Assembly: GCA_910588325.1 (NCBI GenBank)
Contig: CAJUPP010000074.1
Span: forward strand, 1 to 17,110
Source: an uncultured Hungatella sp.
GTDB taxonomy: Bacteria; Bacillota; Clostridia; Lachnospirales; Lachnospiraceae
DNA length: 17,110 nt
Reading direction: 5' to 3'
How positions within the stretch are numbered: the first letter of the stretch is position 1; each line of letters opens with the position of its first letter. Below, one piece after another: positions 1-7,194 of this stretch. The notes beneath the pieces are model-generated. The model ran no database searches. It saw only the letters and a program-made list of their open reading frames with translations, and was not told where the DNA came from. The translations under genes were made by a program, and so were the position numbers.

Positions 1-50
1 GTGGGCCTGCATAAGGCCGTACTGTAATATTGAAGTGTTAATAATGCCAT
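1..50 (-). CDS. Alpha/beta-hydrolase esterase, N-terminal start only (partial)
   Basis: Only the first 16 codons are in the window; they begin MALLTLQYYS and run off the left edge. This opening resembles the start of tributyrin-esterase / esterase D-type alpha/beta hydrolases, which in gut Clostridia often sit in xylan loci as candidate acetyl-xylan esterases. The ATG at 50-48 has a perfect AGGAGG ribosome binding site at 57-62 with 6 bases of spacing, so the start is well supported. A promoter lies about 80 bases upstream. No catalytic residue is visible, so the family call rests on a short N-terminal match and on the GH43-rich neighbourhood. The gene has its own promoter and is probably not part of the operons to its right. 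Confidence 0.5.
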   Translation of the reverse strand, partial: MALLTLQYYSTALCRP

Positions 51-127
51 ATTTTTCCTCCTGGTATTGCGTATTAAAAACATTCGGCTAAAAGCATAGG
101 GGATTTCGCTCTCTATTCGATACATTC

Positions 128-154
128 ATTATACCAAATCTGAATTATTTACAA
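128..154 (-). promoter_or_regulatory. Sigma-A promoter for the esterase
   Basis: Read on the minus strand, a perfect TATAAT (128-133) is preceded by TGG, making an extended -10. A TTGTAA -35-like hexamer sits at 149-154 with a short 15-base spacer. The start codon is about 70 bases downstream of the expected transcription start. The copy of the LacI operator found elsewhere in this window is absent here. Confidence 0.55.
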
Positions 155-249
155 AAGAGAGAATTTGGCATCTCACATTTCTTTGAAATTATGACACTCC
201 GTTTTTTTCAGTGTTCTGTCTGGCCGCTCACATCTTTCTACCTGTTTTT

Positions 250-715
250 TTATCCCACAGTTGTCCCACTTTCCCTGATCTCAATTTTCAGGAACAGCGT
301 TTCTCCCTCACTGACAGGTATATACTCTGTCAGGTATCCATAGCTTCTGTTTTCTGCCTTCAATAACGTAATACATTTACCGATATCCTCATCCCTGGAA
401 ACATGCAGATAAAGATAATTGTCCGTGTCATAAAGGAATATCAGCCCTGCCATCTGCTTAAACAGTTCCGGCTCAAACTCCATACAGGTTGACGCCTCCA
501 TCCGGTACTCCGTCATCCTTCTGGCTATCAGCGACTGTGAAAACCTGGAAGATAATCCGCTCCTTCCATACATCCGAAGCCATCCGGGCCGGGCGCTCAG
601 TGACAGGTAATGCCCGTCCATAGGAACCCGCAGAGATTGATAATCCAAATCCAAACAAGCCTCATCAAAGTCATCCCTTACCAGGTGTCTGCCTCCAGAA
701 CCAGCCAGCCGTCCG
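250..715 (-). pseudogene. Remnant of a GH43 beta-xylosidase C-terminal (concanavalin-like) domain
   Basis: The open frame contains the beta-sandwich domain found at the C-terminus of GH43 beta-xylosidases. Recognisable blocks are RDDFDEACLDLDYQSLRVP, LSLSARPGWLRMYGR, FEPELFKQMAGLIFLYDT and YLYLHVSRDED. The five-bladed catalytic propeller that should precede it is absent. The end is also cut: the frame stops at IEIRESGTTVG, where family members usually continue with further strands. The only in-frame start is a TTG at 780 with no spaced ribosome binding site, and the first codons overlap a HAD-phosphatase remnant in another frame. I therefore read this as a decayed fragment rather than a working gene. 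Residual function as a stand-alone binding module cannot be excluded. Confidence 0.7.
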
Positions 716-854
716 GCATACTTTTTGGGAATCCGGTGATCCGTCACCATGCTGTGCATGAGCATCTGAGTGCTTTTCAATCCTCTTTACTTATTCCCTT
801 GTCATCATTGAGCAGTGTTCCATCTATATCTGTACAAAGCAGCTTGTATTTCAT
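690..854 (-). pseudogene. Remnant of a HAD-superfamily (Cof-type) phosphatase N-terminus
   Basis: An ATG at 854 preceded by an AAAGGA ribosome binding site opens a 25-codon frame beginning MKYKLLCTDIDGTLLND, which contains the HAD motif I DxDGT with its nucleophile aspartate. The frame ends at a TGA (779-777). Just after it, fragments resembling the next part of Cof-type proteins continue in shifted frames (KALR, then ITG and PKSMPD), until sequence matching a GH43 C-terminal domain takes over at about 700. The gene thus has a nonsense codon, probable frameshifts and a deletion that removed about four fifths of the protein. It starts 55 bases after the third gene of the putative defence module. 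The extent beyond 777 is inferred. Confidence 0.6.
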
Positions 855-909
855 GGTAATCGATTCCTTTTCTCTTAGATTTTTTGAATATTGGCAATTT
901 AAGCTTTCC

Positions 910-1692
910 CTATATCCCCCCATACTTTTCATTTATAATTTCACTTATCCGTTTTGTCTCCCTGATATTTCTACCTGTAGTTTTGACGACAACACCATAC
1001 CTCTGGTCTGTCCACGTTAAAACAATCTCTACCAATCCGTCTTCGCGTATCTTTTTAATAAATTTACGTTCAGAAGGATTAAAAGGCAAAGAGTTAATAA
1101 TGCCAATTACATAAGGGCATCTGATTAAGCGTTTTGAAAACTCTGTCAATATGTCCATTCCATGATCGTGCCTTAAAGAAATTTTTTTATCCTCAATCAG
1201 TAGTTCCGTTTCTACCAACTCCGGCTCTTCTTCCGATTGTAATTGCGGAATATGTAGATCAACATGTTCTTCTCTGCCTATATTTCTAACTTTATCTACA
1301 TTATCGTCTTTCATCAGGGAAATAAATGCTGCATCCCACTCTGTTTCATAAAGGCTCAGTCCTGCCGAATTTAGAATAGAAGCTAATGCAAATCCTATAC
1401 ATGATCTGCCATCATAAGACCAGTTATGTGCAAAATATTCATCCTGCTCTTGCTCCACGGCCATTGATTCATAGGGTGGCCTAAAAAAGGAAAAGTAAAA
1501 ATTCTTAATATTTGCGGCATCCGGCATATTTTGAATCATCTGAAAAAGTTTCAAATTGTCCGCCGAATCAATTCTGCATGTGGTTATATCATATTTTCGT
1601 AAACCACGATAAACTTTGATAAGCTCCGATACACAGTCCACACCTATACTTTCTTTTCCCTTTAATGACAGTTCATTAAAATACAACTCCAA
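910..1692 (-). CDS. Unrecognised 260-residue protein, third gene of the DUF262/ATPase module
   Basis: I do not recognise this family. The protein starts LELYFNELSL (TTG read as Met), has no signal peptide or membrane segment, and is mixed alpha/beta. It carries an aromatic stretch (NFYFSFFRPPYES, about residues 64-76), an acidic section around residues 150-170 (SEEEPELVETELL) and a basic C-terminal third. The start is a TTG at 1692, because no ATG or GTG lies between it and the strong AAGGAGG site at 1704-1710. The 11-base spacing is slightly long. It lies 95 bases after the ATPase stop in the same orientation with no clear terminator between, so co-transcription is likely. Its low GC matches the two genes upstream. 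By analogy with other ATPase-linked modules it may be the toxic or sensing partner, but no catalytic motif is visible. Confidence 0.75.
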   Translation of the reverse strand: MELYFNELSLKGKESIGVDCVSELIKVYRGLRKYDITTCRIDSADNLKLFQMIQNMPDAANIKNFYFSFFRPPYESMAVEQEQDEYFAHNWSYDGRSCIGFALASILNSAGLSLYETEWDAAFISLMKDDNVDKVRNIGREEHVDLHIPQLQSEEEPELVETELLIEDKKISLRHDHGMDILTEFSKRLIRCPYVIGIINSLPFNPSERKFIKKIREDGLVEIVLTWTDQRYGVVVKTTGRNIRETKRISEIINEKYGGI

Positions 1693-1787
1693 TTTTAGTT
1701 AATCCTCCTTGCCGCAAGTCATCTTGACAGAAAGCACCTCTTGTGTACTTCTAAAAGCTTTAGCTAAATTCCATATTTCCTATCATT

Positions 1788-2894
1788 CTATATCAGCTCA
1801 GTCATCAAAATCCCCCATTCATCCAACAGTCCTGAGGGATAGTCGCTTAAGTTTCCTTTCCTGTCAATATAAATATTGTCCACCTTCGTTTCTTGCTCTT
1901 TATTTTTTGAAAAGAAGGAAATTCCTACTTTTTCATTGGCAATTTTTCCTTTTTTTACAGCAACTCGTACTCCGTTTATCACATGATCACTATGCGATTC
2001 ACAAATAATCTGGCATCCACGTCCTGCTGCCAACGATATTAATTTTGCAATCATTGTCTGCCCTTTAGGATGGAGGTGCGATTCAGGGTTCTCGATCAAC
2101 AGCAGGCTATCTCTATCAGATATAAGCAGTTCTACAATGAGAGGAAGAACATAGGGAATTCCAAAGCCAACATTGACCGGCAGGAACGCATCAGAAACCA
2201 ATCTGTTCCCAGTATAACTAATCGCAAGCTTCGCTTTTTCTATAGAAGGAAGTAATTCTGCCGCTATTCTTATCCCTGGTGATATTTCTGCCATCCACGC
2301 TGACACTTGGTCAATCAGGCGATTTGTTTTCCCTGTCTGAAGGCACATCTCATCCGGCACCCGCATTTTTTCTCCCTCCATCGCCAAAAAGGGAACCACA
2401 AATTCGCCCGCTATTCCTAATTTAGTGACTCCGTTCTTTTTCCAATTTTCAATGCTATATTGCTTGCGAGGGCCTATATGTTCCGCACCCAGATAAGAAA
2501 ACTGTTCGGAGAATAAGGACACATTATAGTCATTCTCTTCCTTTTCTCCAACTCTGATCAGTTGATCGCTTTCCGGAGCATCCAATTCATATTTGTAATA
2601 ACAATCAAATTTCACCCTATTACTGAACTGAATATAAAACCTGATATTATCAGTCATTCCACTTTGGCAAAAAACATCCTTACCCGTTCCCAGTTGTATC
2701 ATATCTCCATTTGTATATAAATAATCCAACCCTGATTTATGGTTTTCCCAAAAGCTCTGTCTTAAAAGCAATAATGCCTGTATCACAGAGGATTTACCCA
2801 TACCATTCATTCCGAAAAATAAATTCAAATTCTCCAACGGCAACGACAATTTTCGTATCGACTTAAAATTCTCTATCTGTATATAGTTAATCAT
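1788..2894 (-). CDS. DUF3696/AAA15-type (ABC-like, OLD-related) ATPase
   Basis: This 368-residue protein is a complete ABC-type ATPase of the predicted-ATPase group often annotated as AAA15/AAA21 with a DUF3696 tail. The Walker A is GMNGMGKS at residues 28-35, following the typical start INYIQIENFKSI. A conserved block YLGAEHIGPRKQYSI lies at about 134-147. A signature-like segment NVGFGIPYVLP lies at 241-251. Walker B LLLIENPESHLHP ends with the catalytic glutamate at 268, and the switch region CESHSDHVINGVRVAVKKG follows at about 298-316. The ATG at 2894 has a GGGGAG site 7 bases upstream. It begins 23 bases after the DUF262 stop, so the two are probably translated from one transcript. No TOPRIM nuclease domain is fused. 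Such ATPases commonly power sensing or effector switching in defence modules; that role is inferred here. Confidence 0.85.
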   Translation of the reverse strand: MINYIQIENFKSIRKLSLPLENLNLFFGMNGMGKSSVIQALLLLRQSFWENHKSGLDYLYTNGDMIQLGTGKDVFCQSGMTDNIRFYIQFSNRVKFDCYYKYELDAPESDQLIRVGEKEENDYNVSLFSEQFSYLGAEHIGPRKQYSIENWKKNGVTKLGIAGEFVVPFLAMEGEKMRVPDEMCLQTGKTNRLIDQVSAWMAEISPGIRIAAELLPSIEKAKLAISYTGNRLVSDAFLPVNVGFGIPYVLPLIVELLISDRDSLLLIENPESHLHPKGQTMIAKLISLAAGRGCQIICESHSDHVINGVRVAVKKGKIANEKVGISFFSKNKEQETKVDNIYIDRKGNLSDYPSGLLDEWGILMTELI

Positions 2895-2917
2895 TTACTA
2901 ACTCCCCTCTGCCTGCT

Positions 2918-4051
2918 TTAACATAATACCTCTTGAAAAAGTTTATATATTGCATCATATCTTCCTTTAACGCTACTAATAGTTGCCGTTCCTCTTGTAA
3001 TAATATCCACAAATTTTTTATCATTCAATAAAGAAATATATTTGCCTGACAACTCTTCTTTTTTTTGCAGCAGTTCTTCACAATCCCTTACTTCCAATCT
3101 GGCCAAATTAACTGCTACGGCATCATACAGAGGTTTATTAATCTTCCCATACCGTCTGTCCGCATTAATTTTTCTAAAAGCCGTGTCTCCAAAAATAGCG
3201 GAAGCATATTTCATTGCTTTCAAAAAATTCCTGCGACATTTTTCCAGCGTATGCTCTGACTCTGTCTGCAATCTACTCATCACAGTATTTAAATAATCTT
3301 CCAGATTACCCGGATATTGGTCTATACCTAATAAATAAAAAGCCAGAAAACGATTGACAAATTCGCAGTCCAGCATTCTGGAGGAATCTATTTTATTTCG
3401 GGTTGCCTTGATAAATTCCTCAGAATGAGCCAATTCTTTTAATAAATTGGCGGCTTGCCCTCTATAAACAGAATTTTTAATTTCCGCCGGCTCTAAGGTT
3501 AATCCGCCTGTATTAATCCTTGTAAAAATACTTGTCCTTACCTTATCAGGTGTTCCCGGTCTAATGACATAAGCGGTCAGTGTCTGCGCTTTGATCCGCC
3601 TCCGTATGTTAGCCGGAAGCTCCTCAAATATTTTCCCTTCGTATTCACTTAAATATTCTAAATCTGTCAGCCTAAGACGGTCGGAATCCTCTTTGTCAAG
3701 AACCATAAATCTTTTAATAGCGTACAGTCTTTGCAATCCGTCTACTACTATTAATTTATCGTCTTTTGTGCTGTCAAAATAAAAAGTCGGCAGTGGTATC
3801 CGAATAATCAGCGATTCTATTAATCTACTTTGTTGTTTTGGATTCCACAAATCAGGATGTCTTTGAAAATCGGGTTCCAACAAAATATCATTATATTTTA
3901 ACTGATCAATTATATTAGAAATTACCATTGGCTGAGAAACAATATCCACATCCTTAGGATTAAAAGGTTCCACTATTTCTTTCTCGTATGCTTCAGGATA
4001 TAATTGTTCTTCCTCAACCCCGTCTGTTTTTAATTGCTTTTCGGTAGCCAT
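2918..4051 (-). CDS. DUF262-domain protein (ParB/GmrS-like fold)
   Basis: The 377-residue product has the N-terminal DUF262 domain: EPDFQRHPDLWNPKQQSRL with the QR pair near residues 63-64, IRIPLPTFYF, the nucleotide-binding-type motif VVDGLQRL (about 102-109; the family consensus is DGQQR) and IFTRINTGGLTLEPAEIKNS (about 175-193). DUF262 occurs in GmrS of GmrSD and in SspE-like proteins, where it binds or cleaves NTP and regulates DNA cleavage. Here the C-terminal half is helical and shows no HNH nuclease motif. A longer reading starts at 4081, but that ATG lacks a spaced ribosome binding site. The ATG at 4051 has AGGAAGGA a few bases upstream and is preferred. It is the first gene of a three-gene low-GC operon with its own promoter. 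Confidence 0.85.
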   Translation of the reverse strand: MATEKQLKTDGVEEEQLYPEAYEKEIVEPFNPKDVDIVSQPMVISNIIDQLKYNDILLEPDFQRHPDLWNPKQQSRLIESLIIRIPLPTFYFDSTKDDKLIVVDGLQRLYAIKRFMVLDKEDSDRLRLTDLEYLSEYEGKIFEELPANIRRRIKAQTLTAYVIRPGTPDKVRTSIFTRINTGGLTLEPAEIKNSVYRGQAANLLKELAHSEEFIKATRNKIDSSRMLDCEFVNRFLAFYLLGIDQYPGNLEDYLNTVMSRLQTESEHTLEKCRRNFLKAMKYASAIFGDTAFRKINADRRYGKINKPLYDAVAVNLARLEVRDCEELLQKKEELSGKYISLLNDKKFVDIITRGTATISSVKGRYDAIYKLFQEVLC

Positions 4052-4108
4052 TGAGTCCTTCCTCTCATAAACATTTGTCATGTCCTGTTCTTTGCCATTC
4101 TATTTGTC

Positions 4109-4136
4109 AGTATACCATATATTTTTTTCCATGCAA
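4109..4136 (-). promoter_or_regulatory. Promoter of the DUF262/ATPase operon
   Basis: On the minus strand a TGG-extended -10 TATACT (4109-4114) follows a weak -35 TTGCAT (4131-4136) with a 16-base spacer. The region is A/T rich and lies just outside the IS66-type element, so the module appears to be expressed from its own promoter, not from the insertion sequence. Confidence 0.5.
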
Positions 4137-4252
4137 AGATTGGGAAATATAAATATAACAGTTCAGATTTCAGCCGGTTACTATTCACAGTTTTTTCAAT
4201 ACGAATAGACCGGTATTCCGCCGGCCATTTGTTTCAAATAGGCTTCATGCTT

Positions 4253-4759
4253 TTATGGCTGGGATGCTTGAGGGAATATTTCTTCTACGGTATAGGGGCA
4301 GCCCCTGCACAGCCGTTTCAATGCTTCCATCTCATTAATTCCGTTCCTCCTGCACGTTTCTATATAAGTTCGGATTGCTGCATAATTGTCTGCTGTCCCG
4401 GCTGATGCAAACTGGCCTGGCACCTTCATTTTTGTCTTCACACCATGCAGCGCCCTCCCGCTTAAATTGTTCGTAGTGGGCAGCGAAAAGTCTTCTACCC
4501 ATGCAAAGAAATTTCTGGTACTTTTCCCAGTCCGAGTCGCATTCCTCAAACCAGATGTTCCGGACCCTGGCCGTGTCGGCATGGGCCTTTGCCAGTTCTT
4601 TTTTAACCGGCTGATCTCCTTGATATACCCTGTTACCACCTTATGGTGGTCCGCCTGCAGCTTTTTATACCTTTCCCCATTCCGGAAGGCTTCTAATTCC
4701 TGGCGCATGGCTTTGTTCTGGTATTGGAGAGTGGTAAGTTCTGAAAACAGACAATCCAT
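4253..4759 (-). pseudogene. IS66-family transposase (TnpC), catalytic centre deleted
   Basis: The N-terminal part is a coiled-coil region (about residues 1-55, LQYQNKAMRQELEAFRNGE and onward). The C-terminal part (about residues 90-168) matches the end of IS66 transposases: FSLPTTNNLSGRALHGVKTK, FASAGTADNYAAIRTYIETC and the final NGINEMEALKRLC block. A full IS66 transposase is around 450-550 residues, so most of the DDE domain is missing. At an A6 run near 4611-4616 the frame departs from the natural one, which would continue as KKELAKAHADT in the next frame. It returns to the C-terminal frame at the deletion junction near 4510, so the open frame of 168 codons is fortuitous. The start ATG at 4759 has AGGAGG six bases upstream. 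The product is unlikely to be active. Confidence 0.8.
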
Positions 4760-4781
4760 AGCTGCCTCCTGTAAAACTCTT

Positions 4782-5147
4782 TTATGCTTCCGGTAGATGG
4801 GAAGCCATTTCCTTTATGCGTTCCAAAGCGGAACGCAGCAGCTGGTTGCGGTGTTCTAAAAACTTGATCCTGGCATCTTTTTCCATGCATTCCTTTTTCA
4901 GTGTCTCAGCAAGGAGCCTGTAGTCAGTTTCCTTTTTTTCCTGTTTGTTATGGCTGGTATTGCTGCCAGCTTCCTTTTTCCTCCCGCGTTTTCCCGACGA
5001 GGGGATCAACTCACCCGTCTGCGGGTCTTCGGTGCCAAGATATTTGCGGATGGGTCTGGACTGTTTTGTCTCAGGGTCATAATGGGAAGTTGATTCATAG
5101 ACAGCAACCCGTCCTGTTTTTTTACTCACATACCTTACGATCGACAT
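4782..5147 (-). CDS. IS66-associated accessory protein
   Basis: A 121-residue basic protein beginning MSIVRYVSKKTGRVAVYEST, with the segment KYLGTEDPQTGELIPS and a lysine/arginine-rich linker (SGKRGRKK) before a C-terminal coiled coil (about residues 75-115). The YxSKKTGVxYVYE-type opening followed by DPxTGELIPS is seen at the N-terminus of several transposases and in a small frame directly upstream of IS66 transposases in clostridial genomes. It is probably a DNA-binding or scaffold component of transposition. The ATG at 5147 has an AAGGAAG site about 8 bases upstream. It looks intact, unlike the transposase frame that starts 22 bases downstream. Confidence 0.65.
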   Translation of the reverse strand: MSIVRYVSKKTGRVAVYESTSHYDPETKQSRPIRKYLGTEDPQTGELIPSSGKRGRKKEAGSNTSHNKQEKKETDYRLLAETLKKECMEKDARIKFLEHRNQLLRSALERIKEMASHLPEA

Positions 5148-5171
5148 TTTATGGTCTTCCTTTCACGTGTT

Positions 5172-5242
5172 GGTATTATATACCATAATACATACCATTA
5201 AAAAATGTCAATGCTTTATTGGTATATTTTTATAAAAATACC
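5172..5242. repeat. Cluster of GGTAT/ATACC inverted half-sites at the IS end
   Basis: Five GGTAT or ATACC pentamers occur in 71 bases: 5172-5176, 5180-5184, 5192-5196, 5221-5225 and 5238-5242. Two pairs form dyads: GGTAT-TAT-ATACC at 5172-5184 and a 22-base near-palindrome at 5221-5242. They surround the element's promoter and are adjacent to its proposed end. This suggests binding sites for transposition or autoregulation. Confidence 0.45.
5185..5211 (-). promoter_or_regulatory. Promoter of the IS66-type element
   Basis: On the minus strand a perfect -35 TTGACA (5206-5211) is followed after 15 bases by TATTAT (5185-5190). The spacer is short, so strength is uncertain. The -10 lies between repeated GGTAT half-sites that could act as transposase or accessory-protein binding sites. 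Confidence 0.4.
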
Positions 5243-5282
5243 GACATTCTGGTTGAAATGCAAGTCTGATAAACCACAGAAA

Positions 5283-5316
5283 GCCTCAAACCATAGATAA
5301 ACACTGGGTTTGAAGC
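5283..5316 (-). terminator. Possible hairpin downstream of the GH43 operon
   Basis: Arms at 5283-5292 and 5307-5316 pair in 9 of 10 positions around a 14-base loop. It lies about 60 bases after the GH43 stop at 5375. The following minus-strand sequence is only moderately T-rich (TTTCTGTGGTTT), so this is a weak terminator call. Nothing else is recognisable between 5258 and 5375. Confidence 0.3.
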
Positions 5317-5374
5317 TCTCTATAACAATTGGCTTTTATACTTTAATTAGACTGCGAATGGCAACCTGCTTCTC

Positions 5375-7165
5375 TTATTTTGTATGCAGACGCACTTCTA
5401 CGCATCTAAATTTTTCCGGCAAATCCAGCTCATCCGTTACGTCCAGCATGGGCTCCCCGTCAACATCAAAATGGGTTCTCCTGACGGCGGAAGATCTCGG
5501 TCCATCCACTCCACTGCGCATATGATAAAAGTTCCATACCAATCCGTTTTCATCAGTCAGATAGGAATTATGTCCGGGACCATATTCTCCCCTGACTGAA
5601 TTGGAGGACATGAGCGGGTAATTATTTTTTCGCCAACTGCCAGGTTCCAGAATATCGCTCCCCGCTACAGGTTTTAACAATCCAACTGTGTAAGTTGCAT
5701 CCACTGCTGCCGCAGCATAGGTCACCATCAACTGCCCCTCTCTTTCCAGGGCAAATGGCCCTTCAACTACATACGTATGGTTATTTTCCCAGCCATATTC
5801 CGGTTTTGCAATGCAGACCGGATCGGATATAAGCTTCCATGGTTCTTTTTCATCAATCTGTGCCAGATACAGCCATGCTCCCTGATCCACCGGAAGGAAC
5901 TGTCTTTGCGACCACATGGCATAAACCTTTCCCTCATAGGTAAAGGTGGTCATATCAAGGGAAATTACTTTTCCTTCTTCACACAGAGGGGCGCCGTCTT
6001 TTTTCACTACCATAATCGGTTCCGACCAGTCATTTCTGCACATAGGATCGCCCCCTTCCCTGAGTCTGCGCACACGGGACTCTTCACAGTAAAACTCCCC
6101 CGCTGTTGCCGCATGAAACACATAGAGCTTTCCATCTATCTCATGAAATTCAGGTGCCCAGAGGAGCCCTCCTATTCCCGGATAAGTATCCGAATCCAGA
6201 AAAAGACTTTCTTCAGCCGTTATAATACCTTCCAGCGTGTCAGAACATCTCATGTAAAGGGTATGGTTATCATCCGCGTCATTTGTTGCCAAAAAATAAT
6301 ATTTTCCGTCTTTGTACATGCAAACCGGATCCGCACGATGTTCGGCAAACGGTGCAGGGAAATACTCCTGATGCACCTTTCCCCGGACGATTCCTTCGAC
6401 AGGATTTTCCCAGTCTATCTTCCGCTCCACTCTGCTTCCATCGCTGTAGACGGCAACAGCCTTCACATTTTTTAACTCATCCTCACTTCCAAAAGGCCCT
6501 TTTTCTGAGAGCTCCATTGCCACACAGACAGGTACCAACAGCTTCTTTGACAGATAATCTCCTGTTTCTGCCGGAATCTCAACTACATTACCCCAAATGG
6601 CACCTTCTATCAGCTCAAGTTCTTCCTCCAAAACATCCGGTGCCGGTATTTCCGGAGCATCCGCTTTTCTTACGGAGCATAGAGTACCTCCCGTCCCCTC
6701 TCCGAAATCATAGAGCCCTTCCTGCCAGCCGTTCTTTTCTCCCCTCCAGCAAACTTTATAGCTCTGTCTATCCCCATCATACGCACAGCGCACTTCATCG
6801 ATATATCCTGATTCCAGAAGACGGCAAAGCCCAATCTCTTTATAATGAACCAAATCCTCGCTGATAAAAAACAGGATACATCCTTCGCTATCCGGATCTT
6901 TCTCCCCTTCTGCACCTGTGCGGACAGCAGCTACTCCATAACCGCCATCTTTCATTAAAAAAATCCATGGGCTTTTCATGCTTCTGGCATCCAATACCCC
7001 GCTTAAGGTATTCTCCACGGCTTTGGCGTAAAGAATCCCTTCATTATGATGGAACGGCCGAAACAAACCATCCTCCCCCCGATACGCCAGATGCATACTA
7101 TTCGCCATACGATTTCCATATATAATATCTTCCTTCGGCTGCCTTGTGTAGCATAATATTTCCAT
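5375..7165 (-). CDS. GH43-family glycosidase with N-terminal domain and Ig-like insert
   Basis: This 596-residue cytoplasmic enzyme has no signal peptide. Residues 1-115 form an N-terminal domain (SMHLAYRGEDGLFRPF, GILYAKAV). Residues 225-270 hold an Ig-like strand pair (VKAVAVYSDGS). Residues 275-570 are a GH43 five-bladed propeller. Catalytic candidates are Asp279 in RADPVCMYKDGKYYFLAT, Asp404 in SLDMTTF, Glu468 in VEGPF and the metal-linked His532 in GPGHNSY; WAPEFHEIDGKLYVF lies at 336-350. The likely role is exo-release of arabinose or xylose from arabinoxylan oligosaccharides; the exact specificity cannot be read. The ATG at 7165 follows a G-rich GGGGGA site 8 bases upstream. The gene starts 29 bases after the preceding GH43 stop, so it is the last gene of the transporter operon. 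It is a paralogue of the enzyme at 13271-14926. Confidence 0.8.
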   Translation of the reverse strand: MEILCYTRQPKEDIIYGNRMANSMHLAYRGEDGLFRPFHHNEGILYAKAVENTLSGVLDARSMKSPWIFLMKDGGYGVAAVRTGAEGEKDPDSEGCILFFISEDLVHYKEIGLCRLLESGYIDEVRCAYDGDRQSYKVCWRGEKNGWQEGLYDFGEGTGGTLCSVRKADAPEIPAPDVLEEELELIEGAIWGNVVEIPAETGDYLSKKLLVPVCVAMELSEKGPFGSEDELKNVKAVAVYSDGSRVERKIDWENPVEGIVRGKVHQEYFPAPFAEHRADPVCMYKDGKYYFLATNDADDNHTLYMRCSDTLEGIITAEESLFLDSDTYPGIGGLLWAPEFHEIDGKLYVFHAATAGEFYCEESRVRRLREGGDPMCRNDWSEPIMVVKKDGAPLCEEGKVISLDMTTFTYEGKVYAMWSQRQFLPVDQGAWLYLAQIDEKEPWKLISDPVCIAKPEYGWENNHTYVVEGPFALEREGQLMVTYAAAAVDATYTVGLLKPVAGSDILEPGSWRKNNYPLMSSNSVRGEYGPGHNSYLTDENGLVWNFYHMRSGVDGPRSSAVRRTHFDVDGEPMLDVTDELDLPEKFRCVEVRLHTK

Positions 7166-7194
7166 ATTCCTCTTCCCCCTGTAAAAATCCTGTT

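Larger units (their letters stand above)
4194..5258 (-). mobile_element. IS66-type insertion element, internally deleted and non-autonomous
   Basis: The element holds two transposition-related reading frames in IS66-like order: a small accessory frame and a transposase reduced to its N- and C-terminal parts. Possible ends are an imperfect inverted repeat. At 4194-4217 the sequence reads TTTCAA, then GAAT, then CGGTATT. The reverse complement of 5237-5258 has the same three blocks in the same order with a 2-base length difference. I could not find an 8-base target duplication, so the exact limits are uncertain. It sits exactly between the low-GC three-gene module and the GH43 operon. Confidence 0.5.

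Noticed and set aside
188..216. Hairpin ACACT ... AGTGT after the GH43 C-terminal remnant as a terminator
   Set aside because: Only a 5-bp stem, with no T tract following it in the direction of transcription.
250..780. Single 176-codon gene including the HAD-derived region
   Set aside because: The TTG start has no spaced ribosome binding site, and the first 25-30 codons are an out-of-frame reading of a HAD remnant; described instead as two pseudogene fragments.
4052..4081. Upstream ATG extending the DUF262 protein by 10 residues
   Set aside because: The upstream ATG is almost touching its only AGGA, whereas the ATG at 4051 has AGGAAGGA at good spacing.
4180..5270. Target-site duplication flanking the IS66-type element
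   Set aside because: No matching 8-base direct repeat could be found next to the proposed ends.
5777..6864. Two long plus-strand open frames (232 and 193 codons)
   Set aside because: Both are antisense to the GH43 gene at 5375-7165 and lack start signals and domain features.
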